A stretch of 64,000 nt of DNA from Proteobacteria bacterium UBA7415 (GCA_002470515.1 DKML01000015.1:310001-374000); one strand, 5' to 3'. Positions 9,983-19,448 are shown, counted from the first letter of the stretch. The notes: a model not told the origin generated them from the sequence alone. A program made the numbers and translations.

Positions 9983-11164
9983 TCAATTGCCCCAGACAAT
10001 ATCACGATACAGCTCTGGCGCGGTATCACCCTCTGTCGAGAACAATAAGACCTGTGATTGCGCATTTAAACCCATCTGTTCGCGCACTGCCGCATTCGCA
10101 GGGTTGTTACAGAGTTCGTAGAGTGCTCCTAAAGTAACGGCCCCCGATTCTCCCGACGTAATGGGTGGATCTTCGCCTAAAGGATTGCCCATCACACGCA
10201 TGCCGCGCTTAGCAACTTCATCATCACAACATAAGAACCCGCTCGCGCAATCAGCGAGTACACGCAACGCTATAGAACTCGGTGTGCCGCAGGCTAAGCC
10301 CGCCATGATGGTGGGTAAGTGGCCGTCTAAGCTGATTGAATCGCCATTATTGCCCGCCATAGATTGATACAGACAATTCGCCATAGTGGGTTCCACTACT
10401 ATAAAGTCTGGCATCTTATCAGTGCCTTTGCTCATCACCTGTAATCTTGCTGCGAGCGCGGCGGGCAATGAGCCAACACCTGCTTGTACAAATACGTGGC
10501 TTGGCCATTGGTCGGATTTAAGTTGCTCAAACGCTTCACTAAGCAAACTAAAATAGCCTTGTTGAATAATGAGCGGAATCTGCGTGTACTCATCCCATGC
10601 AGTGTCCTGCACAAGGAACGAGTCTGGCGCAGTGGCCGTTTGCGCGGCTAGCTTTACGGTGTCATCGTAGCTAAGGTCGGTTATTTCAGCGCGAGCTCCA
10701 TACCCTTGAATAGCCTTTGCCCTTGCTTCAAGCGTTCCATGCGGCATATACACGTGAGCCTTACAGCCAAACTTCTGAGCGACCCAGGCAACGGCTCGAC
10801 CATGATTACCATCCGTGGCAGTGACTAACGTAAGGTGCTTATAGCGCTTTTGTTGAGCACTTATACCCTCAAAGCTAAACTCATCTGAACTCAAGCCGAG
10901 CCATTCATGCAATAGCGATGCAATGGCGTAACTCGCGCCTAATACTTTAAAGGCATTAAGATCAAAGCGTTTACTTTCATCTTTTACTCTTATGCTCGCA
11001 ACGCCAAGGTGTGACGCGAGCGCCGTGAGTTCTTGGGTAGGTGTTGCCTGATAATTGGGCAAGCTTTTATGAAACTTGAGAACGCGGTCTGCGGTTTGAT
11101 CACTTGCGAAATCAAGTTCAACGTTCTTTTTTGAAGAGGAAGAGCGGTTGTGGTGGTATTTCAT
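9983..11164 (-). CDS. diaminopropionate ammonia-lyase-like PLP enzyme
   Basis: Fold-type II PLP enzyme of 393 residues. The PLP-lysine region reads KDESKRFDLNAFKVLGASYA with Lys73 as the likely Schiff-base residue; FKVLGASYA is characteristic of diaminopropionate ammonia-lyase (DpaL/YgeX), which splits 2,3-diaminopropionate to pyruvate and ammonia. Later motifs are TDGNHGRAVAWVA (~154), VQAGVGSLPAALA (~248) and a C-terminal SGESGAVTLGAL (phosphate-binding, ~338). Start ATG at 11164. Threonine dehydratase-like activity is an alternative. The NhaC-type transporter lies downstream. Confidence 0.85.
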   Translation of the reverse strand: MKYHHNRSSSSKKNVELDFASDQTADRVLKFHKSLPNYQATPTQELTALASHLGVASIRVKDESKRFDLNAFKVLGASYAIASLLHEWLGLSSDEFSFEGISAQQKRYKHLTLVTATDGNHGRAVAWVAQKFGCKAHVYMPHGTLEARAKAIQGYGARAEITDLSYDDTVKLAAQTATAPDSFLVQDTAWDEYTQIPLIIQQGYFSLLSEAFEQLKSDQWPSHVFVQAGVGSLPAALAARLQVMSKGTDKMPDFIVVEPTMANCLYQSMAGNNGDSISLDGHLPTIMAGLACGTPSSIALRVLADCASGFLCCDDEVAKRGMRVMGNPLGEDPPITSGESGAVTLGALYELCNNPANAAVREQMGLNAQSQVLLFSTEGDTAPELYRDIVWGN

Positions 11165-11256
11165 AGAACAAGGTTACGCATCTTGTGAATTCACAAAAAA
11201 GTCAATCGAGGGTAGGATGTTAGCACTAGAACCAATAGAAAAGATTAGGAGATAGC

Positions 11257-11667
11257 ATGGATTTATTCTCAGTTAACTGGATTGCAGTAGTCGCAGCAGC
11301 CCTTACGGGCTTTATGGTGGGTGGAATTTGGTACGGGCCTATCATGGGTAAAAAATGGATGGGCGCCGTTGGTCTAAGCGAAGAGCAGATTAAGAATGGC
11401 AATATGGGACTTATCTACGGTGGAGCATTCGCTTTCAGTTTGCTCGCATCTTGGACCCTCGCGCATACCTTTACAAGTTATGCCATCGACCTTGGTTTTC
11501 AAGCAAAAGTAATGACCGCGTTTGGTGTTGCATTGGGTTTTGTTGTGCCGGCAATTGGCACCAACTATCTATTCTCGCAAAAGTCTAAAGCACTGTTTTT
11601 TATTGATGCGACATACTGGTTGCTGTTCTATATTGCGATGGGTGTTGTTCATGCCTGGCTTGGTTAA
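11257..11667 (+). CDS. DUF1761 family membrane protein
   Basis: A 136-residue integral membrane protein with four hydrophobic segments (about residues 7-27, 50-68, 84-105 and 113-133). The early GFMVGGIWYGPIMGKKWM motif is the hallmark of DUF1761. Function is unknown for the family. ATG 11257 has AGGAG eight bases upstream. It diverges from the ammonia-lyase gene with ~90 bp between starts. Confidence 0.85.
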   Translation: MDLFSVNWIAVVAAALTGFMVGGIWYGPIMGKKWMGAVGLSEEQIKNGNMGLIYGGAFAFSLLASWTLAHTFTSYAIDLGFQAKVMTAFGVALGFVVPAIGTNYLFSQKSKALFFIDATYWLLFYIAMGVVHAWLG

Positions 11668-11723
11668 CTGCTTGGCTAAATAGAATTTAAGTTGAGCTTA
11701 GGCAGTAGGCTGGAGAAGCAGTG

Positions 11724-11912
11724 ATGACGGACAAGAAAACAAGCATAAAACCGCGCAATCCTGCTGCGCGCTCTCCGTTAATGAAAAAGGGCGGCGTGCA
11801 TGAGAAAACTAAAACGTCAAAGCGCCGATCCAGTAAGGAATCTGTTAAGGGTGACCTCGAAGATTGGCGTGATGACGTGAAATTCGAACGGTCGGTTAAA
11901 AACGAAGATTAA
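11724..11912 (+). CDS. small basic protein, function unknown
   Basis: A 62-residue highly charged protein, rich in Lys/Arg in its first half (KPRNPAARSPLMKKGGVHEK) with a more acidic tail. It looks like the short conserved 'NP-ARSPLLKKGGVHEK' proteins found in many Gammaproteobacteria (recalled pattern, unverified). The ATG at 11724 follows GGAGAAG at the right distance; a GTG at 11721 is less likely. No membrane segment. It lies 56 bp after the DUF1761 gene and may be co-transcribed. Confidence 0.6.
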   Translation: MTDKKTSIKPRNPAARSPLMKKGGVHEKTKTSKRRSSKESVKGDLEDWRDDVKFERSVKNED

Positions 11913-11926
11913 ACGTTAGACGTTTA
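11910..11926 (+). other. short dyad overlapping a stop codon
   Basis: A perfect 7-bp inverted repeat (TAAACGT, TAG, ACGTTTA) begins at the stop codon of the small basic protein. No T-run follows, so it is a weak terminator at best. Confidence 0.3.
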
Positions 11927-12100
11927 TAGGAGGTGCGCATTTAAGGCGCTTGATGCTTAGCAGCGCTTATACACGTTGGCGATGCCCTTAGTGCTATCGT
12001 CTGGATTTAATAGCGTTTGCAGCATCATTACTGTAATCTGCGCGCTTTCCGCGATTGGCGTTCTGTTGATCTGCGATGACACCAATATTTAGGTAACAAC

Positions 12101-13819
12101 ATGGCTTTTAAAGATCTTGGTTTGAATCAAACCATTCTTTCAACTTTGGATAAATTGGGTTACACCGAGCCAACTCCAATTCAGGCGCAAGCGATTCCAC
12201 CCGTACTCGAGGGGCTAGATGTAATGGCCGCCGCACAAACGGGTACCGGCAAAACGGCAGGGTTTACGCTGCCTATCTTGCACCGTCTTATTGATAACCC
12301 TATTGCCAAACCAAAAGGCAATCAGGTACGAGTATTGGTGCTTACCCCTACTCGAGAGCTCGCCGCACAAGTCGCGCAAAGCGTACAAGACTACGGCCAA
12401 GACCTAAACGTTAAAACAGTGGTTGTGTTTGGCGGTGTAGGCATAAACCCGCAGATGCAAAAGTTGCGCGGTGGGGCAGATGTGTTAATCGCTACGCCAG
12501 GCCGTTTGCTCGATTTACACAATCAAGGCGCGGTAAAGTTTGACCAACTAGAAGTGTTTATCTTAGACGAAGCCGATCGCATGTTGGATATGGGCTTTAT
12601 CATCGATATTAAAAAGATCATGAAGTTTCTGCCCAAAAAACGTCAGAACTTACTCTTCTCTGCGACCTTCTCTGATGACATCCGTAATTTAGCCAAAGGC
12701 ATTGTTAACAACCCTGTTGAAGTGTCGGTTACGCCGCCTAACAGCACCGTTGATGCGATCAAACAAAGCCTGATCGCCGTTGAGAAAGCAGATAAAACTA
12801 TGGTGCTTGTGCGCCTAATGCAAGAAAACGATTGGTTCCAAGTATTGGTGTTTGCGCGTACGCGTCATGGCGCGAGCCGCCTTGCAGGTAAGCTGGAGAA
12901 GCAAGGAATCAACGCCATGGCGATTCATGGCGACAAGAGTCAATCTCAGAGAACTCGAGCTTTGGCGCAGTTCAAGGACGGCAAGCTTAGAGTGTTAGTG
13001 GCTACTGATATTGCGGCTCGTGGAATTGATATTGAACAATTACCTCAGGTCATCAACTTTGATTTGCCGCAAGTTGCCGAAGATTACGTTCACCGTATTG
13101 GTCGAACTGGGCGCGCTGGCAAGACTGGACACGCCTTGTCTTTGGTGAGCCATGATGAATACAAGCAGCTCACGGACATCGAGCGGTTCATTAAAAAGGA
13201 AATTCCGAGAGAATACTTAGATGGTTACGAGCCGACGAATAACCTGAAAGAATCTAAGGGTGATTTCAGCGATCGTAAACCTAAGAAAGCAAAGGCTCCT
13301 AGAGGCGGAAAAGGAGGCAACGGAGGTCAGGGCGCAAAGGCCGACAAACCTGGACGCGGACGAGGCGACAAGCCTGCTGGCCGAGGAAGATCAGAAACTA
13401 GGGACTCTAAACCAAAAGCAAAATCAGGTTCGCCTTCACCGTGGGGTAAGCGCGATGACTCGAAACGTTCAGACTCGCGACGCAAGCCGAATGAAGGTGA
13501 GGGCCGAGGTCGCAGTGAAAGACCCAATAATAGTCGTAACGAAGACTCTAATCGAAGCGGTGGTGCTAGAAGTGGTGGCGCGAAAAGTGACGGGCGAAAT
13601 GCTCGTGACGAACGTGGCGGTCGCCCACGCGCTTCAACTCAAGGCAGTACTAAAGCCGATCGTCCTAAAGACTTTGATTCCAACGTGTCCATGAAGCCGG
13701 CAGCGGGCGCAGACGGACCAAACCGCAAGCAACGTCGTGCGGCGTTAAGAGCTGAATATGACCGTGCCAATCCAGGTGCGAAATCGGCTGATACCTCCAA
13801 AAAGAACACTAAGCGTTAG
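12101..13819 (+). CDS. rhlE: DEAD-box ATP-dependent RNA helicase, RhlE-like
   Basis: A 572-residue RNA helicase. Q motif GYTEPTPIQ at residues 20-28, Walker A AQTGTGKT at 45-52, PTRELA ~83-88, DEAD at 156-159, SAT at 187-189, and motif [13 protein letters not shown] near 331. The N-terminal MAFKDLGL start is typical of RhlE. Residues ~385-572 form a low-complexity tail rich in Arg, Gly, Lys, Ser and Asp, as in RhlE/SrmB RNA-binding tails, ending in a [12 protein letters not shown] segment. RhlE proteins remodel rRNA in ribosome assembly and help cold growth. The ~190 bp leader upstream has no other gene. A strong terminator follows. Confidence 0.93.
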   Translation: MAFKDLGLNQTILSTLDKLGYTEPTPIQAQAIPPVLEGLDVMAAAQTGTGKTAGFTLPILHRLIDNPIAKPKGNQVRVLVLTPTRELAAQVAQSVQDYGQDLNVKTVVVFGGVGINPQMQKLRGGADVLIATPGRLLDLHNQGAVKFDQLEVFILDEADRMLDMGFIIDIKKIMKFLPKKRQNLLFSATFSDDIRNLAKGIVNNPVEVSVTPPNSTVDAIKQSLIAVEKADKTMVLVRLMQENDWFQVLVFARTRHGASRLAGKLEKQGINAMAIHGDKSQSQRTRALAQFKDGKLRVLVATDIAARGIDIEQLPQVINFDLPQVAEDYVHRIGRTGRAGKTGHALSLVSHDEYKQLTDIERFIKKEIPREYLDGYEPTNNLKESKGDFSDRKPKKAKAPRGGKGGNGGQGAKADKPGRGRGDKPAGRGRSETRDSKPKAKSGSPSPWGKRDDSKRSDSRRKPNEGEGRGRSERPNNSRNEDSNRSGGARSGGAKSDGRNARDERGGRPRASTQGSTKADRPKDFDSNVSMKPAAGADGPNRKQRRAALRAEYDRANPGAKSADTSKKNTKR

Positions 13820-13829
13820 TGTCTATTAA

Positions 13830-13857
13830 GCACGCTACGGTCGTAGCGTGCTTTGTT
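13830..13857 (+). terminator. rho-independent terminator after the helicase
   Basis: A perfect 9-bp stem (13830-13838 with 13843-13851), a 4-nt loop and then TTTGTT, 11 bp after the helicase stop codon. Confidence 0.85.
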
Positions 13858-13973
13858 AATCTTACCAAGCTGTGAGCCACTATGTGAGCTCGCAGCTCGT
13901 GCTCACTAATTACTCGTAACCTAATCTCAAGTTCAACGCTTAAGATCTTTTCGCTTTGCCCTTTTTTGTATTA

Positions 13974-14002
13974 ATATGTATATATGGATATGCATATATA
14001 CA
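13974..14002 (+). promoter_or_regulatory. candidate ArsR operator / promoter
   Basis: An AT-rich imperfect palindrome built of ATATGTATATAT and ATATGCATATAT elements ends 10 bp before the arsR start. ArsR repressors commonly bind such ATAT-rich dyads overlapping their own promoter and leave when As(III) binds. This is position and composition evidence only. Confidence 0.5.
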
Positions 14003-14012
14003 ATTTAATAGT

Positions 14013-14342
14013 ATGACGCCCGAAACAGTTTTTAAATGCTTAAGCGATGAGACTCGTCTGATGTCTACTTTGCTCATTTTCACGCGTGGTGAGCTGTGTG
14101 TTTGTGAATTGATGGATGCGTTGGGCGAAAGCCAACCTAAAGTCTCTAGGCATTTGGCTCAGTTGCGCGCATGCGGACTGCTCACAGACCAACGGCGAGG
14201 GCAGTGGGTGTATTACTCCATGAGCAAGGCTCTGCCAGCCTGGGTTATGCAAATATTGGAGGCAGCGAGTGCGGCCAACGCACAGCGTCTAGATAACGCT
14301 CACACCATTCTTAGCGCGAGCGACCGCATGCAGGTTTGTTAG
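14013..14342 (+). CDS. arsR: ArsR-family metalloregulator of the ars cassette
   Basis: A 109-residue winged-helix repressor. The metal site is ELCVCEL with Cys29 and Cys31; the third Cys found three residues later in E. coli ArsR is Met here, so As(III)/Sb(III) would be held by two cysteines. The recognition helix is SQPKVSRHLAQLR. The wing region is RRGQWVYYSM. The ATG at 14013 is chosen over upstream extension because the upstream DNA is the AT-rich palindromic promoter and gives a non-homologous hydrophobic tail. It is the first gene of the arsR-GAPDH-arsJ cassette. Confidence 0.88.
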   Translation: MTPETVFKCLSDETRLMSTLLIFTRGELCVCELMDALGESQPKVSRHLAQLRACGLLTDQRRGQWVYYSMSKALPAWVMQILEAASAANAQRLDNAHTILSASDRMQVC

Positions 14343-14395
14343 AGGTTTTGATCATCAGCAATGTCCACAACGTCAAATGTTCAGGGGTTTGAATC

Positions 14396-15406
14396 ATGAA
14401 AATAGGAATCAACGGGTTTGGTCGTATTGGCCGCCTAGCACTACGAGCAGCGTACGATTGGCCAGACTTTGAGTTTGTACAGATAAATGACCCTGCAGGC
14501 GACCCTAAAACACTAGCCCATTTGCTCAACTTTGACAGCGTTCATGGACGTTGGAGTCACGATGCAGACTATAGCGATTCGGCAATTCTAATCGGTACGC
14601 ATACTATTAAAATATCGCGCAATCGTGCCATTGAAGAAACGGACTGGTCTGAGTGTGACATTGTGATTGAAGCGTCGGGAAAAATGAAAACCCAAGCGCT
14701 GCTTAAACAGTACCTAGATCAAGGCGTCAAACGCGTGGTTGTTACTGCGCCTGTTAAAGAAGACGGGGTATTGAATATTGTGATGGGTGTAAACGACAAT
14801 CTGTATAAACCAAGTGACCACCCAATAGTAACGGCGGCGTCGTGTACCACCAATTGCCTAGCACCTGTGGTGAAAGTGATACACGAGGGTCTTGGCATCA
14901 AACATGGCTCGATGACCACTATTCACGATGTAACCAACACTCAAACTATTCTTGATGCGCCGCACAAAGATCTACGCAGAGCGCGAGCATGTGGGATGAG
15001 TCTAATTCCAACGACGACTGGATCCGCTACCGCGATTACCCATATCTTCCCAGAACTAGCGGGCAAGCTTAACGGGCATGCGGTGCGAGTTCCGTTAGCG
15101 AACGCATCGCTGACCGATTGTGTGTTTGAAGTACTTCAGCCTACTAATGTAGAAGAAGTAAATAGAATGCTCTCGCATGCGGCTCAAAATGAGCTTGAAG
15201 GTATTTTGGGATATGAAGGAAGGCCGTTGGTATCTATCGACTATCGTACTGATCCGCGCTCGGTCATTGTGGATGCTCTTTCGACCATGGTGGTTAACGA
15301 AACTCAAGTCAAACTCTTTTTGTGGTACGACAACGAATGGGGTTATGCCAATCGCACGGTTGAGATCGCACGAATGGTCAGTTTGAATGATCGGGTCGAA
15401 TGCTAG
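14396..15406 (+). CDS. ArsJ-associated glyceraldehyde-3-phosphate dehydrogenase
   Basis: A 336-residue GAPDH. The NAD site INGFGRIGR starts the protein, and the catalytic motif [10 protein letters not shown] places the active Cys at residue 150. In ars operons such GAPDHs use arsenate in place of phosphate and make 1-arseno-3-phosphoglycerate, which the neighbouring ArsJ exports; this is established for the pair in Pseudomonas. Location between arsR and arsJ (54 bp after arsR, 24 bp before arsJ) makes this role more likely than glycolysis. An in-frame start further upstream is not needed. Confidence 0.9.
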   Translation: MKIGINGFGRIGRLALRAAYDWPDFEFVQINDPAGDPKTLAHLLNFDSVHGRWSHDADYSDSAILIGTHTIKISRNRAIEETDWSECDIVIEASGKMKTQALLKQYLDQGVKRVVVTAPVKEDGVLNIVMGVNDNLYKPSDHPIVTAASCTTNCLAPVVKVIHEGLGIKHGSMTTIHDVTNTQTILDAPHKDLRRARACGMSLIPTTTGSATAITHIFPELAGKLNGHAVRVPLANASLTDCVFEVLQPTNVEEVNRMLSHAAQNELEGILGYEGRPLVSIDYRTDPRSVIVDALSTMVVNETQVKLFLWYDNEWGYANRTVEIARMVSLNDRVEC

Positions 15407-15430
15407 CAAAGTCCATTAGTTAGGTGTGGC

Positions 15431-16651
15431 GTGACCCTCATGAAAAACTTGTCTGTTGAGTTGCGACAATATTTGCTCGTAACGGCAAATTATTGGGCGT
15501 TTACGCTGACCGACGGCGCTCTACGTATGTTGGTGGTGTTGTACTTTAACCAACTCGGCTACAGTCCTTTTGAAATCGCAATGCTCTTCATCTTTTATGA
15601 AGTGTTTGGGGTGATCACTAACCTTGTAGGCGGTTGGCTGGGCGCGCGCATTGGTTTAAACCGCATTATGAATATCGGACTCGGTATTCAAATCATCGCA
15701 CTTTCGATGTTACTCGTTCCTAACCCCATGCTTAGCGTGTTGTGGGTGATGGTGGCACAGGCTTTGTCTGGCGTCGCAAAAGATCTGAATAAGATGAGCG
15801 CTAAGAGTGCCGTTAAGGGATTGGTCCCACAGGATGCGCCAAACAAATTATTCAAGTGGGTCGCAATCTTAACCGGTTCCAAAAATGCACTGAAAGGTAT
15901 GGGGTTTTTCTTGGGTGGTTTCTTGCTGACTTTGTTTGGCTTTAAGACGGCTGTATTGGTGTTGGCTTCGGCTCTCTCTCTTGTTTGGCTTGTTAGTTTA
16001 GTTATGTTGCGAGACGCCGCGCGATTGTCTGAATCTAAACCGAAGCTGATTGAGATTTTTGCTAAAACCAGATCTATTAACTACCTGTCTGCGGCTAGGC
16101 TCTTTTTGTTCGCTGCTCGAGATGTATGGTTTGTCGTTGCATTGCCTGTTTATATGGCAGTTACACTTGAGTGGGAGCACGCGAGCATCGGTGGCTTTTT
16201 CGCGGTGTGGATTATGGTCTACGGTGCAATTCAATCAGTTGCCCCTAAGTTAATTCATGTGCCGAGGACTAACGATACAAGTAATGCCAAGGTGGTAGCG
16301 CCGGCTATTCAATGGGTGGCGGGACTAGCAGTTGTAACCGCAGCCCTAAGCCTAGGATTCTCGTTCGGTTGGGTGACGCCGCCACTATTAGTGTTGGGGT
16401 TGTTCGTATTTGGTGCAGTGTTTGCGGTTAATTCTTCGCTACACAGCTTTATGATTGTGAGCTTAGCGAGTGCCGACAATACGTCTATGGATGTCGGTTT
16501 TTACTATATGGCCAATGCTATGGGACGTCTGGTGGGAACGGTGCTCTCAGGGTTGTTGTATCAGTATTACGGACTGGAAGCCTGTCTTTACGCAGCGACT
16601 GTCTTTTTGATAATCACGTTCGGTCTTTCACAACAGCTATCAGATACGTGA
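15431..16651 (+). CDS. arsJ: ArsJ, organoarsenical (1-arseno-3-phosphoglycerate) efflux MFS protein
   Basis: A 406-residue polytopic MFS transporter with about 11-12 hydrophobic helices. The start region VTANYWAFTLTDGALRMLVVLYF is characteristic of ArsJ, as is the segment around LGYSPFEIAMLF. With the preceding GAPDH it gives arsenate resistance without arsenate reductase; indeed no arsC, arsB or acr3 is in the window. Start is GTG 15431 or ATG 15440 three codons later. Confidence 0.9.
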   Translation: MTLMKNLSVELRQYLLVTANYWAFTLTDGALRMLVVLYFNQLGYSPFEIAMLFIFYEVFGVITNLVGGWLGARIGLNRIMNIGLGIQIIALSMLLVPNPMLSVLWVMVAQALSGVAKDLNKMSAKSAVKGLVPQDAPNKLFKWVAILTGSKNALKGMGFFLGGFLLTLFGFKTAVLVLASALSLVWLVSLVMLRDAARLSESKPKLIEIFAKTRSINYLSAARLFLFAARDVWFVVALPVYMAVTLEWEHASIGGFFAVWIMVYGAIQSVAPKLIHVPRTNDTSNAKVVAPAIQWVAGLAVVTAALSLGFSFGWVTPPLLVLGLFVFGAVFAVNSSLHSFMIVSLASADNTSMDVGFYYMANAMGRLVGTVLSGLLYQYYGLEACLYAATVFLIITFGLSQQLSDT

Positions 16652-16691
16652 TTAAAACGCTGACGTTATAATTACGTTGCGTGCATCAATT

Positions 16692-17276
16692 TTAAAGGCT
16701 TACTTTCAACTGTTGTGCGATCGCCGAGTCGCCAGTGACAGTAACGATAAATAGGGTGCTGAAATTAGACTCATCCAGGTCTGCATAGCGTTCCTCGCCG
16801 ATCATTGCATTGACTAATCCGGGCAGAGTATTACTGTGCCCAACCATCAATATGGATTGACCACGATGCTTAGCGATAATCTCAACAAGATTAGTTGGCA
16901 TAGCCTCCATTAAAACAACTTGCTTGTTCTGCGACTCAGTAATGGGTAAGGCTGTGTTGCGGGTGCGCTTAGTATCCGTAGAGTAGATGGTATCCAACAC
17001 CTGATTTGAAAACACGTCAGCCCAACGCATGCTTCTGTTCACACCGACTTGGGTCAGCCCAGGGTCTTTTCCTTGGTCTAGGTGCTTTTCAGCATGCCGA
17101 ACCAAATAGACCGTTGTGGTTTGATGAGACGTAGTCACTGATTCCGCAAGTACGCTCTGGCTGGCTTGTTCAATTACTTCAGTCGCAACGGTCGTGCTCG
17201 TAGCAACTATGAGCATCAACAACGCAGAAGTCAGCAAGCTCATTCTGTTCAATTTAGACGTTCTTAGAGTTTTCAT
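16692..17276 (-). CDS. exported histidine phosphatase (SixA / phosphoglycerate mutase-like)
   Basis: A 194-residue protein with a signal peptide or membrane anchor (residues ~11-32). The phosphatase core has VYLVRHAEKH (RHG-type motif, catalytic His) near residue 58, STDTKRTRNTA near 97 and the second catalytic His in MVGHSNTLPGL near 147. It should be a periplasmic or envelope-anchored phosphatase; substrate unknown. It converges with arsJ. Confidence 0.85.
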   Translation of the reverse strand: MKTLRTSKLNRMSLLTSALLMLIVATSTTVATEVIEQASQSVLAESVTTSHQTTTVYLVRHAEKHLDQGKDPGLTQVGVNRSMRWADVFSNQVLDTIYSTDTKRTRNTALPITESQNKQVVLMEAMPTNLVEIIAKHRGQSILMVGHSNTLPGLVNAMIGEERYADLDESNFSTLFIVTVTGDSAIAQQLKVSL

Positions 17277-17347
17277 TTTAGTGTCTCAGTAGGTTAATTG
17301 ATTTGCTTCAGTTCTCTATACAGTCAGTATTAAAGCACACTCAGCCG

Positions 17348-17690
17348 TTAAGAATAATATTCGCCGTGAATGCGCTCATAGTAGTGTTTTAGGTTAGCGT
17401 ACTTTTTTGCCATGGTATTCATGGGGGTGTCTAAGGTGCTCAGGTAAAAGCCGGCGAGCATAGCAAAAGCAGTGACATCCAATGAACACGGTTTTTCGCC
17501 AAAAAAGAAAGGCTTGTCTCCCAGCAGCACGGATAAGCTTTTGAAGGACCGTTCACCAATTTGAAGCACTTCTTCTTTAGTATGCCTACCCAACCCGTGG
17601 CCTTCAATTTGCTGTTTGGTGCTGCGGCGAGCCACGACCGGAATTACTTTATTGAGCTGGAATGGAAGCGCATCAAAAATGTTAGTTCGA
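17348..17690 (-). pseudogene. remnant of a glutathione S-transferase (C-terminal half)
   Basis: The frame encodes only the helical C-terminal domain of a metaxin/Tom37-like GST: FDALPFQLNKVIPVVARR, GLGRHTKEEV, LGDKPFFFGEKPCSLD. The homology continues upstream of the only possible start (GTG at 17635) back to about 17690, where a TGA at 17699 blocks the frame and no thioredoxin-like N-terminal domain is found. The N-terminal half has been lost. Confidence 0.7.
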
Positions 17691-17890
17691 ATAATTGGTC
17701 AAACGTTATCGTGAATCCATCGTGAGTAAAGGGTGCACCAGTACAGATTTTATTTAGTGATTTACCAGTGAGGTAGGCAGGTATGCGCGTTGTTCATCCG
17801 TAAGCGGGTGATTTAGCGTCGACTGTAATAGAAAATAGTTTATTTTGTTGCGCCTATATTCCAGACAGTTTTACCGACAAGTGCACGACT

Positions 17891-18580
17891 CTAAATAAAG
17901 AACACGCGTTTCAATACACGACCAACGGTTAGAGAAGCCTGTGTTTGTCTTGGATTAGCGCTGTACCCGAAAGTATCAAAGTCTCTGGCATAAACATCTA
18001 GCATTAGCTCCACCATTTCCTTTGAGTAACACTCATGCATTGCCTTTGACCCATTTACGCCAACTCTGCCCTTGTTGATGTGCTTTAGAGGCTGAATGAG
18101 CTTGGTCTTTCGCTGAATGACTTTAAATCCATGCGGAAGGTCTTCGAAGAAAACAACTTCATCGCACACGCGCTCGTTTTCGATATGACTGTAGTGTACT
18201 TGGTCGATATAGTGAGATCCGTTCTGGTGGTGTGTCTTGTTTAGGATTGTTCTGAGATTGAGTATGAAATTCTCAAAAGTCTCGTATTTGGCCGTATGCC
18301 CTTTGTGATTGTAATTAAAGACCGAAACTAAGCGTGTAAATGGGTTCCGCACCACGGTGAACTTGAAATACTCCTCAAACATTCGAGGGTGTATGTTCTT
18401 TTGTACGAATGCAGCAGTTGCGTGTTGCAGGTAGATTCCCTTTTTGGGTTCCCAGCCATAGAAGAGATCATAGTTTGGAATCGAAAACTTCGGTGTACTC
18501 TGCAAGAACGTTTGTTCGACAGATGAGCCGGCGGCTTTACCGACATGGAAAAAGAGAGATTTATGTTTGTGGAATAGCAT
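17891..18580 (-). CDS. sulfotransferase family 2-like protein
   Basis: A 229-residue protein with both PAPS-binding elements of the sulfotransferase family 2 (carbohydrate sulfotransferase) fold: 5'-phosphosulfate loop LFFHVGKAAGSSVEQ near residues 9-23 and 3'-phosphate element FTVVRNPFTRLVSVF near 74-88. It would transfer sulfate from PAPS to a glycan or other acceptor. It begins 9 bp after the stop of the related upstream gene (18590-19189), so the two are one operon. No signal peptide. Confidence 0.75.
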   Translation of the reverse strand: MLFHKHKSLFFHVGKAAGSSVEQTFLQSTPKFSIPNYDLFYGWEPKKGIYLQHATAAFVQKNIHPRMFEEYFKFTVVRNPFTRLVSVFNYNHKGHTAKYETFENFILNLRTILNKTHHQNGSHYIDQVHYSHIENERVCDEVVFFEDLPHGFKVIQRKTKLIQPLKHINKGRVGVNGSKAMHECYSKEMVELMLDVYARDFDTFGYSANPRQTQASLTVGRVLKRVFFI

Positions 18581-18589
18581 CTTATGCGC

Positions 18590-19189
18590 TTACTCAAGGG
18601 TGTGCCACGAGTTAATATCGTAATTGAAGAAGTCAAAGTCGTGGCGCATTCGCATACCAACTTTGTTGGCAATGTCTTCGGTGTAAAAGGCGCTTGAGTC
18701 CGATTCTGATTGGTTAATATGAGGCAGTTTTGGGAGCGAGATTTGTAACTTATCTGCGAGGTCTTGCCAGTCGTCTTGCAAGTGCGCAAATCGCAACCAA
18801 TGCGTTACACGCCTTACATCTAGCATTTCGTCGATAGGCAAATCGATACTAAACTCTTCTTGTCTAACCTTCACATCGACCGATAGATCCACGTATTCCG
18901 CAAAATTAATAGTTTTAAAAAAGGCAGGATTGCCGATTTTTTTTCTCAATTTAAAATGAGAGAGAATGCGCTCGTATGGATTGCGGTGAACAGCTACTAA
19001 TGAATAGTCAGGATGCGTAGTCACTAAAGTACGGTCGTATTTGTGGTAGTCCGCAGATTCTCCTTTCATCATACGGTTCAGCATTGTGGGGGATAAGGGG
19101 TCGAGATGCAAAAGCGCTTCGCTTATTGAACGAGATGCCGTTCTAGGAACTTCGAAAAAAAATAGTTTATAGCGATGAGAAACATACAT
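18590..19189 (-). CDS. sulfotransferase family-like protein
   Basis: A 199-residue protein resembling the following gene in layout. PAPS-loop-like LFFFEVPRTASRSISEAL near residues 9-26, and 3'-phosphate element LVAVHRNPYERILSHF near 63-78. The Lys of the canonical P-K-T/S-G loop is replaced by Arg (PRTAS). Two different small sulfotransferases in tandem suggest two steps of one surface-glycan modification, but acceptor and glycan genes are not nearby. Confidence 0.7.
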   Translation of the reverse strand: MYVSHRYKLFFFEVPRTASRSISEALLHLDPLSPTMLNRMMKGESADYHKYDRTLVTTHPDYSLVAVHRNPYERILSHFKLRKKIGNPAFFKTINFAEYVDLSVDVKVRQEEFSIDLPIDEMLDVRRVTHWLRFAHLQDDWQDLADKLQISLPKLPHINQSESDSSAFYTEDIANKVGMRMRHDFDFFNYDINSWHTLE

Positions 19190-19313
19190 AGAGCTGGCGG
19201 CGACGTTGATGGGTAAAATTGCTGTTAGAGATTCTATCGGTATTTTCCTTTAACGTCACATTATCCAACGCCGAAGTTTCAAATGAGAAACCATTCTTTT
19301 TATGAATCTAAAT

Positions 19314-19332
19314 AAGAATGATTTGCATTTAG
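19314..19332 (+). promoter_or_regulatory. Fur-box-like site upstream of the TonB receptor
   Basis: AAGAATGATTTGCATTTAG matches the 19-bp Fur consensus at about 11 positions, with the usual AATGAT...GCATT half-site look. It lies ~115 bp before the preferred receptor start and inside the region that the longest reading frame would code for, supporting the shorter start. Confidence 0.5.
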
Positions 19333-19448
19333 ATTTGGCGTGGATTAAAATTGAGAATATTGCAGAACTAACTACAGACCTTTTAGGGAACGAACCCTCA
19401 AAGAGCCTTTCAGAAGACTTGTCGTCAATGAATAACGGAACAGAAACA

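Noticed and set aside
13260..13694. Plus frame over the helicase tail
   Set aside because: Alternative frame of the low-complexity RhlE tail; the real gene continues through it.
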